Shown here: piece after piece, positions 6,761 through 14,900 of the stretch
Layout: every line of letters starts with the position of its first letter
Position numbering within the stretch: position 1 is the first letter of the stretch
Source of the DNA: an uncultured Lachnospiraceae bacterium
Lineage (GTDB): Bacteria; Bacillota; Clostridia; Lachnospirales; Lachnospiraceae
Length of the DNA: 18,649 bases
Assembly: GCA_959022495.1 (NCBI GenBank)
Contig: CAUEYX010000052.1
Location: 1 to 18,649, forward strand
Reading direction: 5' to 3'
The notes under the pieces: generated by a model
Databases searched by the model: none
Seen by the model: the letters and a program-made list of their open reading frames with translations, nothing else
Told to the model about the DNA's origin: nothing
Made by a program: the position numbers and the translations under genes

Positions 6761-7300
6761 CTAAAATTCAAATTTCCTCAGCTCACAGTTCTTGATCCCG
6801 AATTTCGCGAACTCTGCATTCGTCATATCAGCAAAATAGGACTGCACCGCTCTTGCCACCCCATTGTGCGCCACGAGGAGGTACACTTTTTCGTCTGACT
6901 CTTTCTGAATCTCATCGAGAAGCTGATAGACGCGATGGCAGAAACGGAGCATGGACTCCCCTCCACGATAGCTGTCGGCAAAAGATTCCTTTGCCCGCTG
7001 GAACTCTTCTCCATTGCGCGGCGTCCCCTCGTACCTGCCGAAATTCTGTTCTTTCAGGCGCGGCTCAACGCGCGCCGGTACTTTTGTGATTTGAGAAATA
7101 CGCTCCGCCGTCTCAGCCGCGCGCATCAGGGGCGAACAGATGATTTCGTCAATGTGTATCCTTTCTTCTGCGATTTTCTGCGCAAGCTCATCCGCCTGTC
7201 GGCGCCCCTTTTCTGTCAGCGCTATGTCTGTCGCCCCACAGATCTTATTCTCCACATTCCACACGGTCTGCCCGTGACGGGCAAAGTAAAAATATCCCAT
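6761..7300 (-). CDS. Histidine phosphatase superfamily protein (phosphoglycerate-mutase-like)
   Basis: This is a 179-aa cytosolic phosphatase or mutase of the branch-1 histidine phosphatase family. The phospho-accepting histidine is in RHGQT (residues 8-12, His9). CSPLMRAAETA (55-65) supplies the conserved arginine, and VAHNG (143-147, His145) the second catalytic histidine. LKEQNFGRYEG is the family's acid-loop region. The substrate cannot be read; such proteins are often annotated as GpmB/CobC-like, and no cobalamin or glycolysis genes are nearby. The ATG at 7300 is supported by AGGAGG (7308-7313) 7 nt upstream and by a consensus promoter at 7335-7363, which rules out the longer TTG-initiated frame that reads across that promoter. 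It is divergent from the TetR gene. Confidence 0.9.
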   Translation of the reverse strand: MGYFYFARHGQTVWNVENKICGATDIALTEKGRRQADELAQKIAEERIHIDEIICSPLMRAAETAERISQITKVPARVEPRLKEQNFGRYEGTPRNGEEFQRAKESFADSYRGGESMLRFCHRVYQLLDEIQKESDEKVYLLVAHNGVARAVQSYFADMTNAEFAKFGIKNCELRKFEF

Positions 7301-7334
7301 ATTCTTTCCTCCTGACATAAACATTTTCAGTGCC

Positions 7335-7363
7335 ATTTTATTTTTTCGCCCCAAAAATGTCAA
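7335..7363 (-). promoter_or_regulatory. Promoter of the histidine phosphatase gene
   Basis: On the minus strand there is a perfect -35 TTGACA (7358-7363), a 17-nt spacer and a -10 TAAAAT (7335-7340), about 35 nt upstream of the ATG at 7300. Confidence 0.82.
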
Positions 7364-7452
7364 TGCTTCACAAAGGGTCTTCTCAAAATCGGTCAACAGG
7401 TTATAATGGTAACTATATAAGCCATTTATCAGCGAAACAGGGAAAATAACAA

Positions 7453-7469
7453 AGTCCGGCTGCCGGGCT
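7453..7469. promoter_or_regulatory. Candidate TetR operator palindrome
   Basis: AGTCCGGC T GCCGGGCT is a 17-bp dyad with one mismatched pair, 12 bp before the TetR start codon. A -10-like TATAAT lies upstream at 7402-7407 without a convincing -35. Position and symmetry suit autoregulation by the adjacent TetR protein, but the plus-strand RNA would also fold into a hairpin here. This is inference. Confidence 0.4.
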
Positions 7470-7481
7470 CTATCAATAACT

Positions 7482-8222
7482 ATGAACGAAAAATTTTACG
7501 CAGTTTCCGTGGAAAAACAGCAGCGCATTATCAATGCGGGATTCCGGGTATTCGCCCGCCATCCCTATAAGAAGGCGCCTGTAAGTGAGATCGCAGCAGA
7601 TGCAGGCATCAGCAAATCACTATTATTTCATTATTTTCATAACAAAAAAGAGTTCTATTTTTTTCTATGGAAAAAAGTAGAAGATATTTCTCAGAAATAC
7701 ATGCAGGAATATCATTGTTACGAAGCAGATGATCTTTTTGAGGCCATGTACCGCGGCATGTACGCGAAGCTGAAAATCATGGAGCTCTACCCTGATCTGG
7801 GGACATTCGTTATCCGTTCTTTTTATGAAAACGAACCCGAGATCGCGAAAGAAGTGCAGAATCTATACGCCCAGATCCGAAACCGCCACGGATTTTCTCT
7901 GCTGAAGAACCTGGATACCTCCAAATTCCGCGAAGGGCTGGATCTCGCCCTGGTACAGCGTGAAATGTATCTGGCATCTGAGGGGCTCTTATGGGAGATA
8001 ACCCAGCGGGGCGACCCTCTCTCCCCTCACAGACTTGAAAAAGAATTTTCAACCCTTTTGGAGTTTTGGAAATCTGTTTATTATAAAGCCTCATCTCCCA
8101 GCGAAGATAAAGCGCTCCCGGGATGGGACTGTAAGAAAAGAAAGGAGCCGCGAAATGCGTATCATCTCAACGAATCACCTCACCAAATATTATGGCAGAG
8201 CAAGGGGCATCGTAAACCTTGA
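7482..8222 (+). CDS. TetR/AcrR-family transcriptional regulator
   Basis: This 246-aa protein has an N-terminal TetR helix-turn-helix at residues 14-53 (KQQRIINAGFRVFARH, then SEIAADAGISKSLLFHYFHN, with the aromatic HYF of the recognition helix). The remainder is an alpha-helical ligand/dimer domain without recognisable specificity. The start MNEKF is family-like although no ribosome site precedes it; the gene may rely on a weak or leader-dependent start. It is the first gene of an operon with an ABC ATPase and permease and probably controls them. The C-terminal 45 residues (from about 200) are basic, polar and not typical, and the last 68 nt overlap the ATPase gene in another frame. Normal family length is about 190-220 aa, so the tail may result from a lost stop or a frameshift. 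Confidence 0.88.
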   Translation: MNEKFYAVSVEKQQRIINAGFRVFARHPYKKAPVSEIAADAGISKSLLFHYFHNKKEFYFFLWKKVEDISQKYMQEYHCYEADDLFEAMYRGMYAKLKIMELYPDLGTFVIRSFYENEPEIAKEVQNLYAQIRNRHGFSLLKNLDTSKFREGLDLALVQREMYLASEGLLWEITQRGDPLSPHRLEKEFSTLLEFWKSVYYKASSPSEDKALPGWDCKKRKEPRNAYHLNESPHQILWQSKGHRKP

Positions 8223-9105
8223 CCTCTCCGTAGAACAGGGAGATTTCTTCGGTTTTATCGGGCCGAACGGAGCCGGCAAGAGCACAACCATCCGTATTCT
8301 TCTGGGGCTGATCCGCGCCACCGCGGGAAACGCCTCTATCTTTGGAATGGATATTGTCTCTGAGCGGAAGAAAATCTTAGAAAATATCGGCTATATTCCA
8401 TCAGAAACGATGTTTTATCACGGCACGACTGTGGCAGAGACCCTTCGTCTTTCTGCAGATTTGAGAAAAAAAGACTGTGCGCAGGAGGCCGGCATCCTCT
8501 GTGAAAGACTTCAGCTCGATCCACATCAGAAGACGGAAAGCCTCTCCCTGGGGAACCGGAAAAAAGTATCCATTGTATGCGCGCTCCAGCACCGTCCAGA
8601 TCTGTGCATCTTTGATGAACCTACAAGCGGGCTGGACCCTCTGATTCAAAAAGAATTTTTCGAGATTCTAAGAGAGAGGAACACACAGGGTACAACCATT
8701 TTCCTCTCCTCACATATCCTTTCCGAAGTGCAGAAATACTGCTCCCGCGCCGCAGTTATCCGGGAAGGGCAGATTGCCGCCTGCGGCGGCATCGCGGAAC
8801 TAACGGCGGCAAACGCCAGACGCGTCACATTGACCGGCACCCCCAAAGGAGCGTTGGAACAACTGCTTAGACAGATCCGCCAGGCAGTCCCGCCACAGCC
8901 TCTGCCCAGAAATGCGAAATCCAGCAGTACACCGGAAATACCGACTGTAAATGTCCGGGATCTCCGAAGCGGGGATGATACCGTTTCTTTCCTTTTCCAG
9001 GGAAATATCAAAGAACTAATGGATGCGCTTACCCCAGTCCCTTACACAGATCTCACTATCACGGAACCGGATCTGAGTGAAATTTTTATGCATTTTTATG
9101 AATAG
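8155..9105 (+). CDS. ABC transporter ATP-binding protein (BcrA/CcmA-type exporter)
   Basis: The nucleotide-binding subunit (316 aa) of an ABC-2 type exporter. It has Walker A GPNGAGKST (36-44), a signature LSLGNRKK (130-137, the degenerate form of LSGGQ common in this class), Walker B CIFDEPTSGLDP (151-162) and H-loop LSSH (184-187). The C-terminal accessory domain (about 220-316) contains a proline-rich insert near 245-263. The start at 8155 is chosen from AAAGGAG (8141-8147) 7 nt upstream and the family-like MRIISTNHL. The open frame continues upstream to 8035, but only as the shadow of the TetR gene. It is followed directly by its permease, whose ribosome site overlaps this gene's TAG. The substrate is unknown; bacitracin-type peptides, drugs or sodium are typical for relatives. 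Confidence 0.93.
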   Translation: MRIISTNHLTKYYGRARGIVNLDLSVEQGDFFGFIGPNGAGKSTTIRILLGLIRATAGNASIFGMDIVSERKKILENIGYIPSETMFYHGTTVAETLRLSADLRKKDCAQEAGILCERLQLDPHQKTESLSLGNRKKVSIVCALQHRPDLCIFDEPTSGLDPLIQKEFFEILRERNTQGTTIFLSSHILSEVQKYCSRAAVIREGQIAACGGIAELTAANARRVTLTGTPKGALEQLLRQIRQAVPPQPLPRNAKSSSTPEIPTVNVRDLRSGDDTVSFLFQGNIKELMDALTPVPYTDLTITEPDLSEIFMHFYE

Positions 9106-9118
9106 GAGGAACACAGCC

Positions 9119-9904
9119 ATGACACTGATGCTATTTGAATTAAAACGGAACCGGATTTCTCTCGCCGTGTGGACTGCAGCCATCGCACTTCTGCTTCTAG
9201 TCTGTCTTGTGATTTTTCCGGATATGAAGAATCAGGTCAATGAACTGAATGCCGCCTTCTCCTCCATGGGCAGCTTCACCGCCGCTTTCGGGATGGAGCA
9301 GCTCAACTTCGGGGAATTGATGGGATTTTATGGTCTGGAATGTGGAAATATCCTTGGTATTGGCGGTGGTTTTTTCGCAGCGTATATAGGCGTATCCGCT
9401 CTGGCCGGCGAGGAGAAGAACCGGACTGCGGAGTATCTGTTGACCCATCCGGTCAGCCGCAGCAGAATCGTATTTGAGAAACTGTTCTCCGTCTTATGCC
9501 AAATCCTGATCCTGAACGCAGTGTGCATTCTCACCTCCATAATTGTGGTGCGCGCAATCGGGGAGATCCTGCAGATGAAAGAATTCCTCCTGCTTCACGG
9601 AGCTTATCTCCTTCTTCAGACAGAGATCGCGGCAGTCTGTTTCGCTGTCTCCGCATGCTTAAGAAAAAGCGGGACTGGAGCCGGACTGGGGCTTACTGCC
9701 ATCCTGTATTTTCTGAATATCATCGCCAATATTACCAAGGGCGCGCAGTGGTTGAAATACGTTACGCCGTTCGGCTATGCCGAGGCCGCCGATATTATTA
9801 CCGAGGCGGCCATTGATCCGATCCCCGCAGCTGTCGGATGCTGTATAACCGCTGCGGGAATCGCCGCTGCATTTTTCATCTACAATCGAAAGGATATACA
9901 ATAA
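9119..9904 (+). CDS. ABC-2 type permease (partner of the ATPase at 8155-9105)
   Basis: A 261-aa integral membrane protein with about six predicted hydrophobic segments: near residues 16-33, a glycine-rich stretch around 80-105, 134-160, 170-195, 200-220 and 235-255. The cytosolic loop EEKNRTAEYLLTHPVSR is typical of ABC-2 permeases of the NatB/BcrB class, where it contacts the ATPase. The ATG at 9119 follows AGGAGG (9104-9109) by 9 nt, and that site overlaps the upstream stop codon, implying coupled translation. It is the last gene of the TetR operon; the next gene is convergent with only 14 bp between stops and no terminator hairpin visible. Confidence 0.9.
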   Translation: MTLMLFELKRNRISLAVWTAAIALLLLVCLVIFPDMKNQVNELNAAFSSMGSFTAAFGMEQLNFGELMGFYGLECGNILGIGGGFFAAYIGVSALAGEEKNRTAEYLLTHPVSRSRIVFEKLFSVLCQILILNAVCILTSIIVVRAIGEILQMKEFLLLHGAYLLLQTEIAAVCFAVSACLRKSGTGAGLGLTAILYFLNIIANITKGAQWLKYVTPFGYAEAADIITEAAIDPIPAAVGCCITAAGIAAAFFIYNRKDIQ

Positions 9905-9918
9905 AATCGTCTATCGCA

Positions 9919-10584
9919 TCAAAACTGTTTTCTCTCCATAATATGACGGCTGGCCAGATAAGACACAGCAGTCACAACTGCCGTAATTCCCGCGGTCAGC
10001 AGGATAAATCCTCCGTTCCCCAGCCCGTTCAGGAAGCTCAGTCCGTTCCGCACCACATACTCCGGCAGACGGGAAGCAATCCATGAACCTGCGGATATGC
10101 ACACGGCCAACACCACTATTACAATCAGGTTTACGTACCTTGCCTTTTCTGCCTCAAATTTCAGCCGCACCGGCAGTAATGCTCCGCAGAAGATCCATGC
10201 CATCAGAAGATAAATCATACATTCGCCGATCCAGTCCGCCGGGCTGACGGATCTGTGCTCTGCAAGCATCAGCCCCGTGCCTGCGGTCATGCCCACCAGC
10301 CATGCCGTAGTCGTCGTAAGGAATCCAAACACATATTTTTCGTTCACATAGTTCTGCCTTGTAACCGGCAGTGTCATCAAGAACGAATAACAGTTGTCAT
10401 ATTCATCATAACTGACTGTGGTCGCCGTAAAAAACGCCATGATCATTGTAATGTATCCCACTATAAAAGATGGAGATGCTGTCCCTATGATTCCCAATAG
10501 CATAGAAACAACAAGCAGCATAAGAAATAATACCCGTCCCTGGCTCAGCATCAGCCTCATATCTTTGATTAATAACCCTTTCAT
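9919..10584 (-). CDS. ABC-2 type permease of the GntR-linked transporter
   Basis: A 221-aa polytopic membrane protein with about six hydrophobic helices. The motif SYDEYDNCYSFLMTLPVTR (58-76) is characteristic of the ABC-2 permease family found next to YtrA/GntR regulators (DUF3796/ABC2_membrane_5-like; family name from memory). The start codon overlaps the ATPase stop as ATGA (10581-10584), so translation is coupled. It is the third and last gene of the gntR-ATPase-permease operon. The substrate is unknown. Relatives respond to cell-wall-active compounds, but no resistance-specific motif is seen here. Confidence 0.88.
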   Translation of the reverse strand: MKGLLIKDMRLMLSQGRVLFLMLLVVSMLLGIIGTASPSFIVGYITMIMAFFTATTVSYDEYDNCYSFLMTLPVTRQNYVNEKYVFGFLTTTTAWLVGMTAGTGLMLAEHRSVSPADWIGECMIYLLMAWIFCGALLPVRLKFEAEKARYVNLIVIVVLAVCISAGSWIASRLPEYVVRNGLSFLNGLGNGGFILLTAGITAVVTAVSYLASRHIMERKQF

Positions 10585-11432
10585 CGCCTGCTCCCTCCAC
10601 TTATCATTGTAATCACTTCATCCAGTTTCCCTTTTTCAACCACCATATCTGGATAATTTTCTATATAGTACTGTCTCTGGTCCGTCAGGCAGGCATAGCC
10701 GAATGTTTCCCTTCGGATACTCAGAATGTGCTCCTTATCCAGATTCTTAAACTGTTTCTCATCCGCTTTAATCAGCCCATATTCATTCAGAAGCGTATCC
10801 ATATCTTCATGGAGGGCGATCCGTCCGTCATGGATCATATAAATATCATCACAGAGTCCCTCCAGGTCAGAAGAAATGTGGGAACTGATCAGGATGCTTC
10901 TGTTCTCATCTGCTTCCATATACCCTCTGAGGATGTCCAGAACTTCATTTCTCGCCATCACGTCGAGCCCGGTGGTCGGTTCATCTAACAAAAGGAAGTC
11001 CGCCCCATGGGTGACAGCGACAAGAATCTTCAGCTTCGCCCTCATGCCGGTGGAAAATTCTTTTATCCTTTTGTCCATCGGGATATGAAAGTTCCTGCAC
11101 AGTTCTATAAACCGGGCTCTCTCAAACTTCGGATACATGGCTGCAAGCACAGGGATAATGTCTTTTACCTTGAGATACCCGCTGAACCCTGATTCTCCCA
11201 GCACGACTCCGATCCTCTCCCGCTCTTCTTTCTTCAGATGCGCGGGGGATTGACCGAAAAGCGAAATGCTTCCCCCGTCATATGTGATCAGCCCCAGGAC
11301 TGCTTTAAATGTAGTGCTCTTGCCTGCGCCATTCTCGCCGATCAGGCCGGTAATGCGGCCTCTCTCCACCTGCATGGAACATTCCAGGGTAAAGTCCCTG
11401 TATCTTTTTACAAGTCTGTTAATTTGCAGCAT
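10581..11432 (-). CDS. ABC transporter ATP-binding protein (YtrB-like)
   Basis: A 283-aa ATPase subunit with Walker A GENGAGKST (32-40), signature FSTGM (126-130), Walker B FLLLDEPTTGLDV (146-158) and H-loop ISSH (182-185). The short C-terminal domain (about 200-283) includes the aspartate- and lysine-rich segment KADEKQFKNLDKEHILS. The start at 11432 is preceded by GGAGGATTAG, a ribosome site within the end of the gntR gene; only 3 nt separate the gntR stop from this ATG. Gene order GntR, ATPase, permease matches the ytrAB-type envelope-stress operons of Firmicutes, which are repressed by the GntR protein until a cell-wall inhibitor is sensed. That role is inferred from context. Confidence 0.93.
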   Translation of the reverse strand: MLQINRLVKRYRDFTLECSMQVERGRITGLIGENGAGKSTTFKAVLGLITYDGGSISLFGQSPAHLKKEERERIGVVLGESGFSGYLKVKDIIPVLAAMYPKFERARFIELCRNFHIPMDKRIKEFSTGMRAKLKILVAVTHGADFLLLDEPTTGLDVMARNEVLDILRGYMEADENRSILISSHISSDLEGLCDDIYMIHDGRIALHEDMDTLLNEYGLIKADEKQFKNLDKEHILSIRRETFGYACLTDQRQYYIENYPDMVVEKGKLDEVITMISGGSRR

Positions 11433-11435
11433 TTT

Positions 11436-11807
11436 CTAATCCTCCATGATTAATTCAAATAACTCCCGGATCTCTTCGTCTGTCAGCCCGCATCCGCGGC
11501 CTTTTTCTACAGCGTTCTCAAGATCAGTCTCTACTTCGCGGCGCCTCGCCTCCCTCATCCGCTCCGGGTTCGCTGCCGCTACATATGTACCTTTCCCATG
11601 AACCGTGACTGTTAGTCCCTCCTGCTCAAGATTATCGTAAGCTTTCTTGACAGTGAGCGCGCTGATCTTCAGATCCTTTGCAAGAGTACGGACAGAGGGG
11701 AGTATATCATTTTCTTTTAGATCGCCGGCTGTGATCTGTGCTTTAACCTGATCTATGATCTGCTCATAGATCGGTATCATTGATGAACTATTGATTATAA
11801 TCTTCAT
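11436..11807 (-). CDS. GntR-family regulator, YtrA subfamily
   Basis: A 123-aa repressor. The N-terminal winged helix (residues 10-75) has the GntR pattern PIYEQIIDQVKAQITAG, LPSVRTLAKDLKISALTV and the wing HGKGTYVA. The short C-terminal tail (about 48 aa, helical, acidic) is the hallmark of the YtrA subfamily, which lacks a large effector domain. The ATG at 11807 is supported by AGGAGG (11814-11819) 6 nt upstream; the open frame runs further up but crosses the promoter. It is the first gene of a three-gene operon with an ABC ATPase and permease, and almost certainly binds the large inverted repeat at its own promoter. Confidence 0.92.
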   Translation of the reverse strand: MKIIINSSSMIPIYEQIIDQVKAQITAGDLKENDILPSVRTLAKDLKISALTVKKAYDNLEQEGLTVTVHGKGTYVAAANPERMREARRREVETDLENAVEKGRGCGLTDEEIRELFELIMED

Positions 11808-11826
11808 ATATGTCCTCCTCTTCACA

Positions 11827-11873
11827 AACAGTATATAACAGCATATAACTGTTGTCAACTGTTATATACTGTT
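11827..11873. promoter_or_regulatory. GntR operator: perfect 15-bp inverted repeat bracketing the promoter
   Basis: AACAGTATATAACAG (11827-11841) and its exact reverse complement CTGTTATATACTGTT (11859-11873) are separated by 17 bp. Between them are further partial copies, AACAGCATAT and AACTGTT. The left arm covers the -10 box and the right arm lies immediately upstream of the -35. Full symmetry over 30 paired bases is strong evidence for a regulator site. Assignment to the GntR protein is by proximity. Confidence 0.8.
11830..11858 (-). promoter_or_regulatory. Promoter of the gntR-ABC operon
   Basis: On the minus strand there is a perfect -35 TTGACA (11853-11858), a 17-nt spacer and a -10 TATACT (11830-11835), about 20 nt from the gntR start codon. 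It is embedded in the inverted-repeat operator. Confidence 0.87.
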
Positions 11874-11881
11874 ATATATCG

Positions 11882-11923
11882 AAAAAAGGATGCGGCAGGA
11901 TCTCTCCTTCCGCATCCTTTTTC
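11882..11923 (-). terminator. Intrinsic terminator after the GH2 beta-galactosidase gene
   Basis: The stem arms GGATGCGG (11888-11895) and CCGCATCC (11910-11917) are extended by A and T runs on both sides and an inner AGGA/TCCT pairing. In the minus-strand direction the stem is followed by TTTTTTC. It lies 38-79 nt past the stop of the beta-galactosidase gene and upstream of the gntR promoter, so it insulates the two units. It would also work in the plus direction. Confidence 0.9.
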
Positions 11924-11960
11924 ATTTTTACTTCAAACCTGCTTCCTGCTTATATACAGA

Positions 11961-14900
11961 TCAGCTTCTTTTCCTCCTCACAATTACAGACGCCGCTACT
12001 CCCGCGAGAATCATTCCTGCCATATATGGCATGACATTCGACGCATCTCCGGTCTTTACTGCTTTGTCAGCATCCGAACCGGAACCGCCGCCTGAATTTC
12101 CGCCTGCATTGCCACTGCCTGTATTTCCCGTATTGCCGCCCGGGATCTCCTCCGGCGGAAGCGGGTCCGGCTTATCCGGATCTTCTGGCTCATCATCTTT
12201 CACATCTGCCAGAGCTGCCTTCAAATCCTGAACTGCAGACTGAACGTCATCCTCAGTTCCGCTTACAAGTGTCTCCTCTTTGATACTCTTCAGAAGCTCC
12301 TGAAGCGTCTTCCACGCAGCCTCTTCATAGTCTTCCTTCTCTGCCTTATCTGCCTCTGCCACAAGCTGTTTCAGCTCTGACACTTCAACCAGTTTCACTT
12401 TATCCAGGCCTTTCAGGACCTCATCAATCTCATCCTCAGTCACTTTCTGAGACGGGTCCTGTGCCTTCTGCATCAGCACTCTCGCGTCTTCCACCGGCTT
12501 CCAGGAATCTGTCGTATAGTTCACCTGGTCTTTATCTGCATATTCAGCGACCGCTGCTTTGAGCTCGGTAATATCAACCAGTGCTTTTTCTGCTGCTGTC
12601 AGCTCGTCGATCATATCCTGCATCTTTTCTGCCGAAGCATTGGGATCATTCACAAGCGTGCGCGCTTCTTCTGTATATGCCGCATAATCCGCCCATGATG
12701 CCGCGGAATAGTCTTCCTGGTTCTTGTCATCAGCCGCCTGTACAAGTGCCCACAGTTCTCCGCGGCACGCATCTGTTACAGTCACCAGTTCATCTTCAGC
12801 CGCTGTCAGCGCTTCAACTGCCGCTGTCACATCATCCTTTGATGCCGCCGGGTCACTCAGCACTTTCTCTGCATCCGCCAGTGCCTTCTCCATTGCTTTG
12901 TAACTCTCTTCTGTATAAACGGAAGGCTCATATGCGTTATATTTCTTATATGCCGCTTTCAATTCTGTCAGAGATACAAGTGCTTCTCTTGCGTCTTTTA
13001 TAGCTTCTGCCGCTGCATCGATCGCAGCCTGGTCAGAAGAATTGATCTTATCCCTGCCTGCTTCCACAGCCGCTGCATATACATCCCAGCTGTCTGATGC
13101 GTAATCTTCTGCATTCGGCTGCAGTTCTGCGTAGGTGTCCAGTTCTGCCTGAAGCGCTGCTGTATTGACCGCCTCCGCGTCGTTGAAAATCTTTGCGTCA
13201 GCCCATACCGCATGGTCATTGGAGTCAGCTCCATTCGTCTCTGTCATAAGAGAAACTGTCTTAGCTCCGGTAATATCCACCTCTACAGGAAGGGAGGTTC
13301 TGAACATAACCGCGTTCTGGCGCCATACTTCTTTTCCGTCCACTTTCACAATAAAGTTGATATTACTGTTGCCACTCTGTTCCATACCGATACCGGCAAC
13401 TGCTGTAAATTTCGTAGCGTTCATGCCTTCTACGTTGAAGGTTACTTCTGACGGTGCGTGAGAGCCGACACCTTTATCAAACGGGGTACGCACTCCATCT
13501 ACCCAGACTCCCAGTGCCAGGCCGCAGGTACACAGATCCCGCATATTCGCGCTGTAACCGCTCTTGTCTACCAGCCAGTCCATATCGCTGACATAGATTG
13601 CGTCTTTGATCTCGAACTTAATCGTATAAGTCTTCTCAATACCATATACAGATGCAGCGGTTACGGATGCTGTATACTCATTCTCCGGTCCTGCCTGCGT
13701 CACTTCAACCTTCGTCTGCTCATCCATTGCCACCGCGGTAACTTCCGGGATCACAAGTCCCTCTCTGTCCAGCAGCTGATAGATGTACTCCGTCTGTGTC
13801 GGTTCGAATCCCGCCAGTGACACCCCGCCGATCTTAATATCAGAAATCGGCATTGTAGAATCCGGATTCTGCTTGCTATTCTCCATTCTCGCACTTACGA
13901 ACGCAGCTGTATCGGCTGATTCTTCTGTAATCGGTGTAATGCGGAATGTATGGGTGTAAGTCTGCCCCTTATTCAGGATATACTCTGAGAGCGGGCCCGG
14001 TCCGCAGCTGGCGTTTCCAAGGCCGCGCTGCGCATAATCCACTGTCAGGATCGTATCCTCTGTCTCGTTAACCTGGTACGGATGTCCTAAACTGTTATAT
14101 ACTCTGTAAATCTCTTCCGCGTCATAATGAAGGGCGCTCATTTCCATCGTGTCTGCCGCGGCAATCATAATTCCTGTGCCGGTCTCGCCGTCCGTGAGCG
14201 CTGTCCACCTTACATCTGTCCGGTTTCCGTGTTCCTGCGGGCGGACATATTTTGCTGCCTCAGAAAGGTTATCAACCGTGCTGTGGTAAACTCCGATCAG
14301 AGATCCTGTATTTCTGTCAATGTAGTTCTCTTCCGGCCCGCGTCCATAGTACGTTACATCCTGATATTTTTCAGGAACCGTCATCTTCATTCCGATTCTT
14401 GCGATGTCACCCACTGCAGTATTATTTGCCGGTGTAAACTGATTTGTCACAACAATATCACCATTCGCATAAATCGTATAATCTATGCTCTGGGGTGAAT
14501 CTAGTCCGGCAATAGTTCCCGCCGCATGGACTGTCGCCGCTTTCTCCTTGGCATCAACTTTAAATTCTTCTACCGTAAAGTTATCTGCCGCGTTTTTCAT
14601 CCCTTCTGTAAAGTTCGGGTCATTGCTGATTCTTGCACGGTAGTAGTTCGGTTTCGGTCCTTCCGTGAGAAGGGTCTCGCCGTTTACTGTATAGCTGGTA
14701 ATGTATCCTGTGCTCTTATCAAATGTAACAGAGAATGTATCCCCGCCATCTGTTCCATTTACTGTATAAGCCGCGTCCGTCTCCTCTGCTGTGATGGATG
14801 CGTCTTCTCCCACATCAATAGCCGGGCGTGCGGTTGTCGGATCATAAGACAGCTCGAACTGCTCGTATGCGATCTCATCGCCGGCATGGCCTGAATACTC

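Noticed and set aside
7301..7396. Longer TTG-initiated start for the histidine phosphatase
   Set aside because: The extension reads across a consensus promoter and the AGGAGG site that serve the ATG at 7300; family members begin just before the RHG motif.
9905..9918. Terminator between the convergent ABC operons
   Set aside because: Only 14 bp are available and no inverted repeat is present there.
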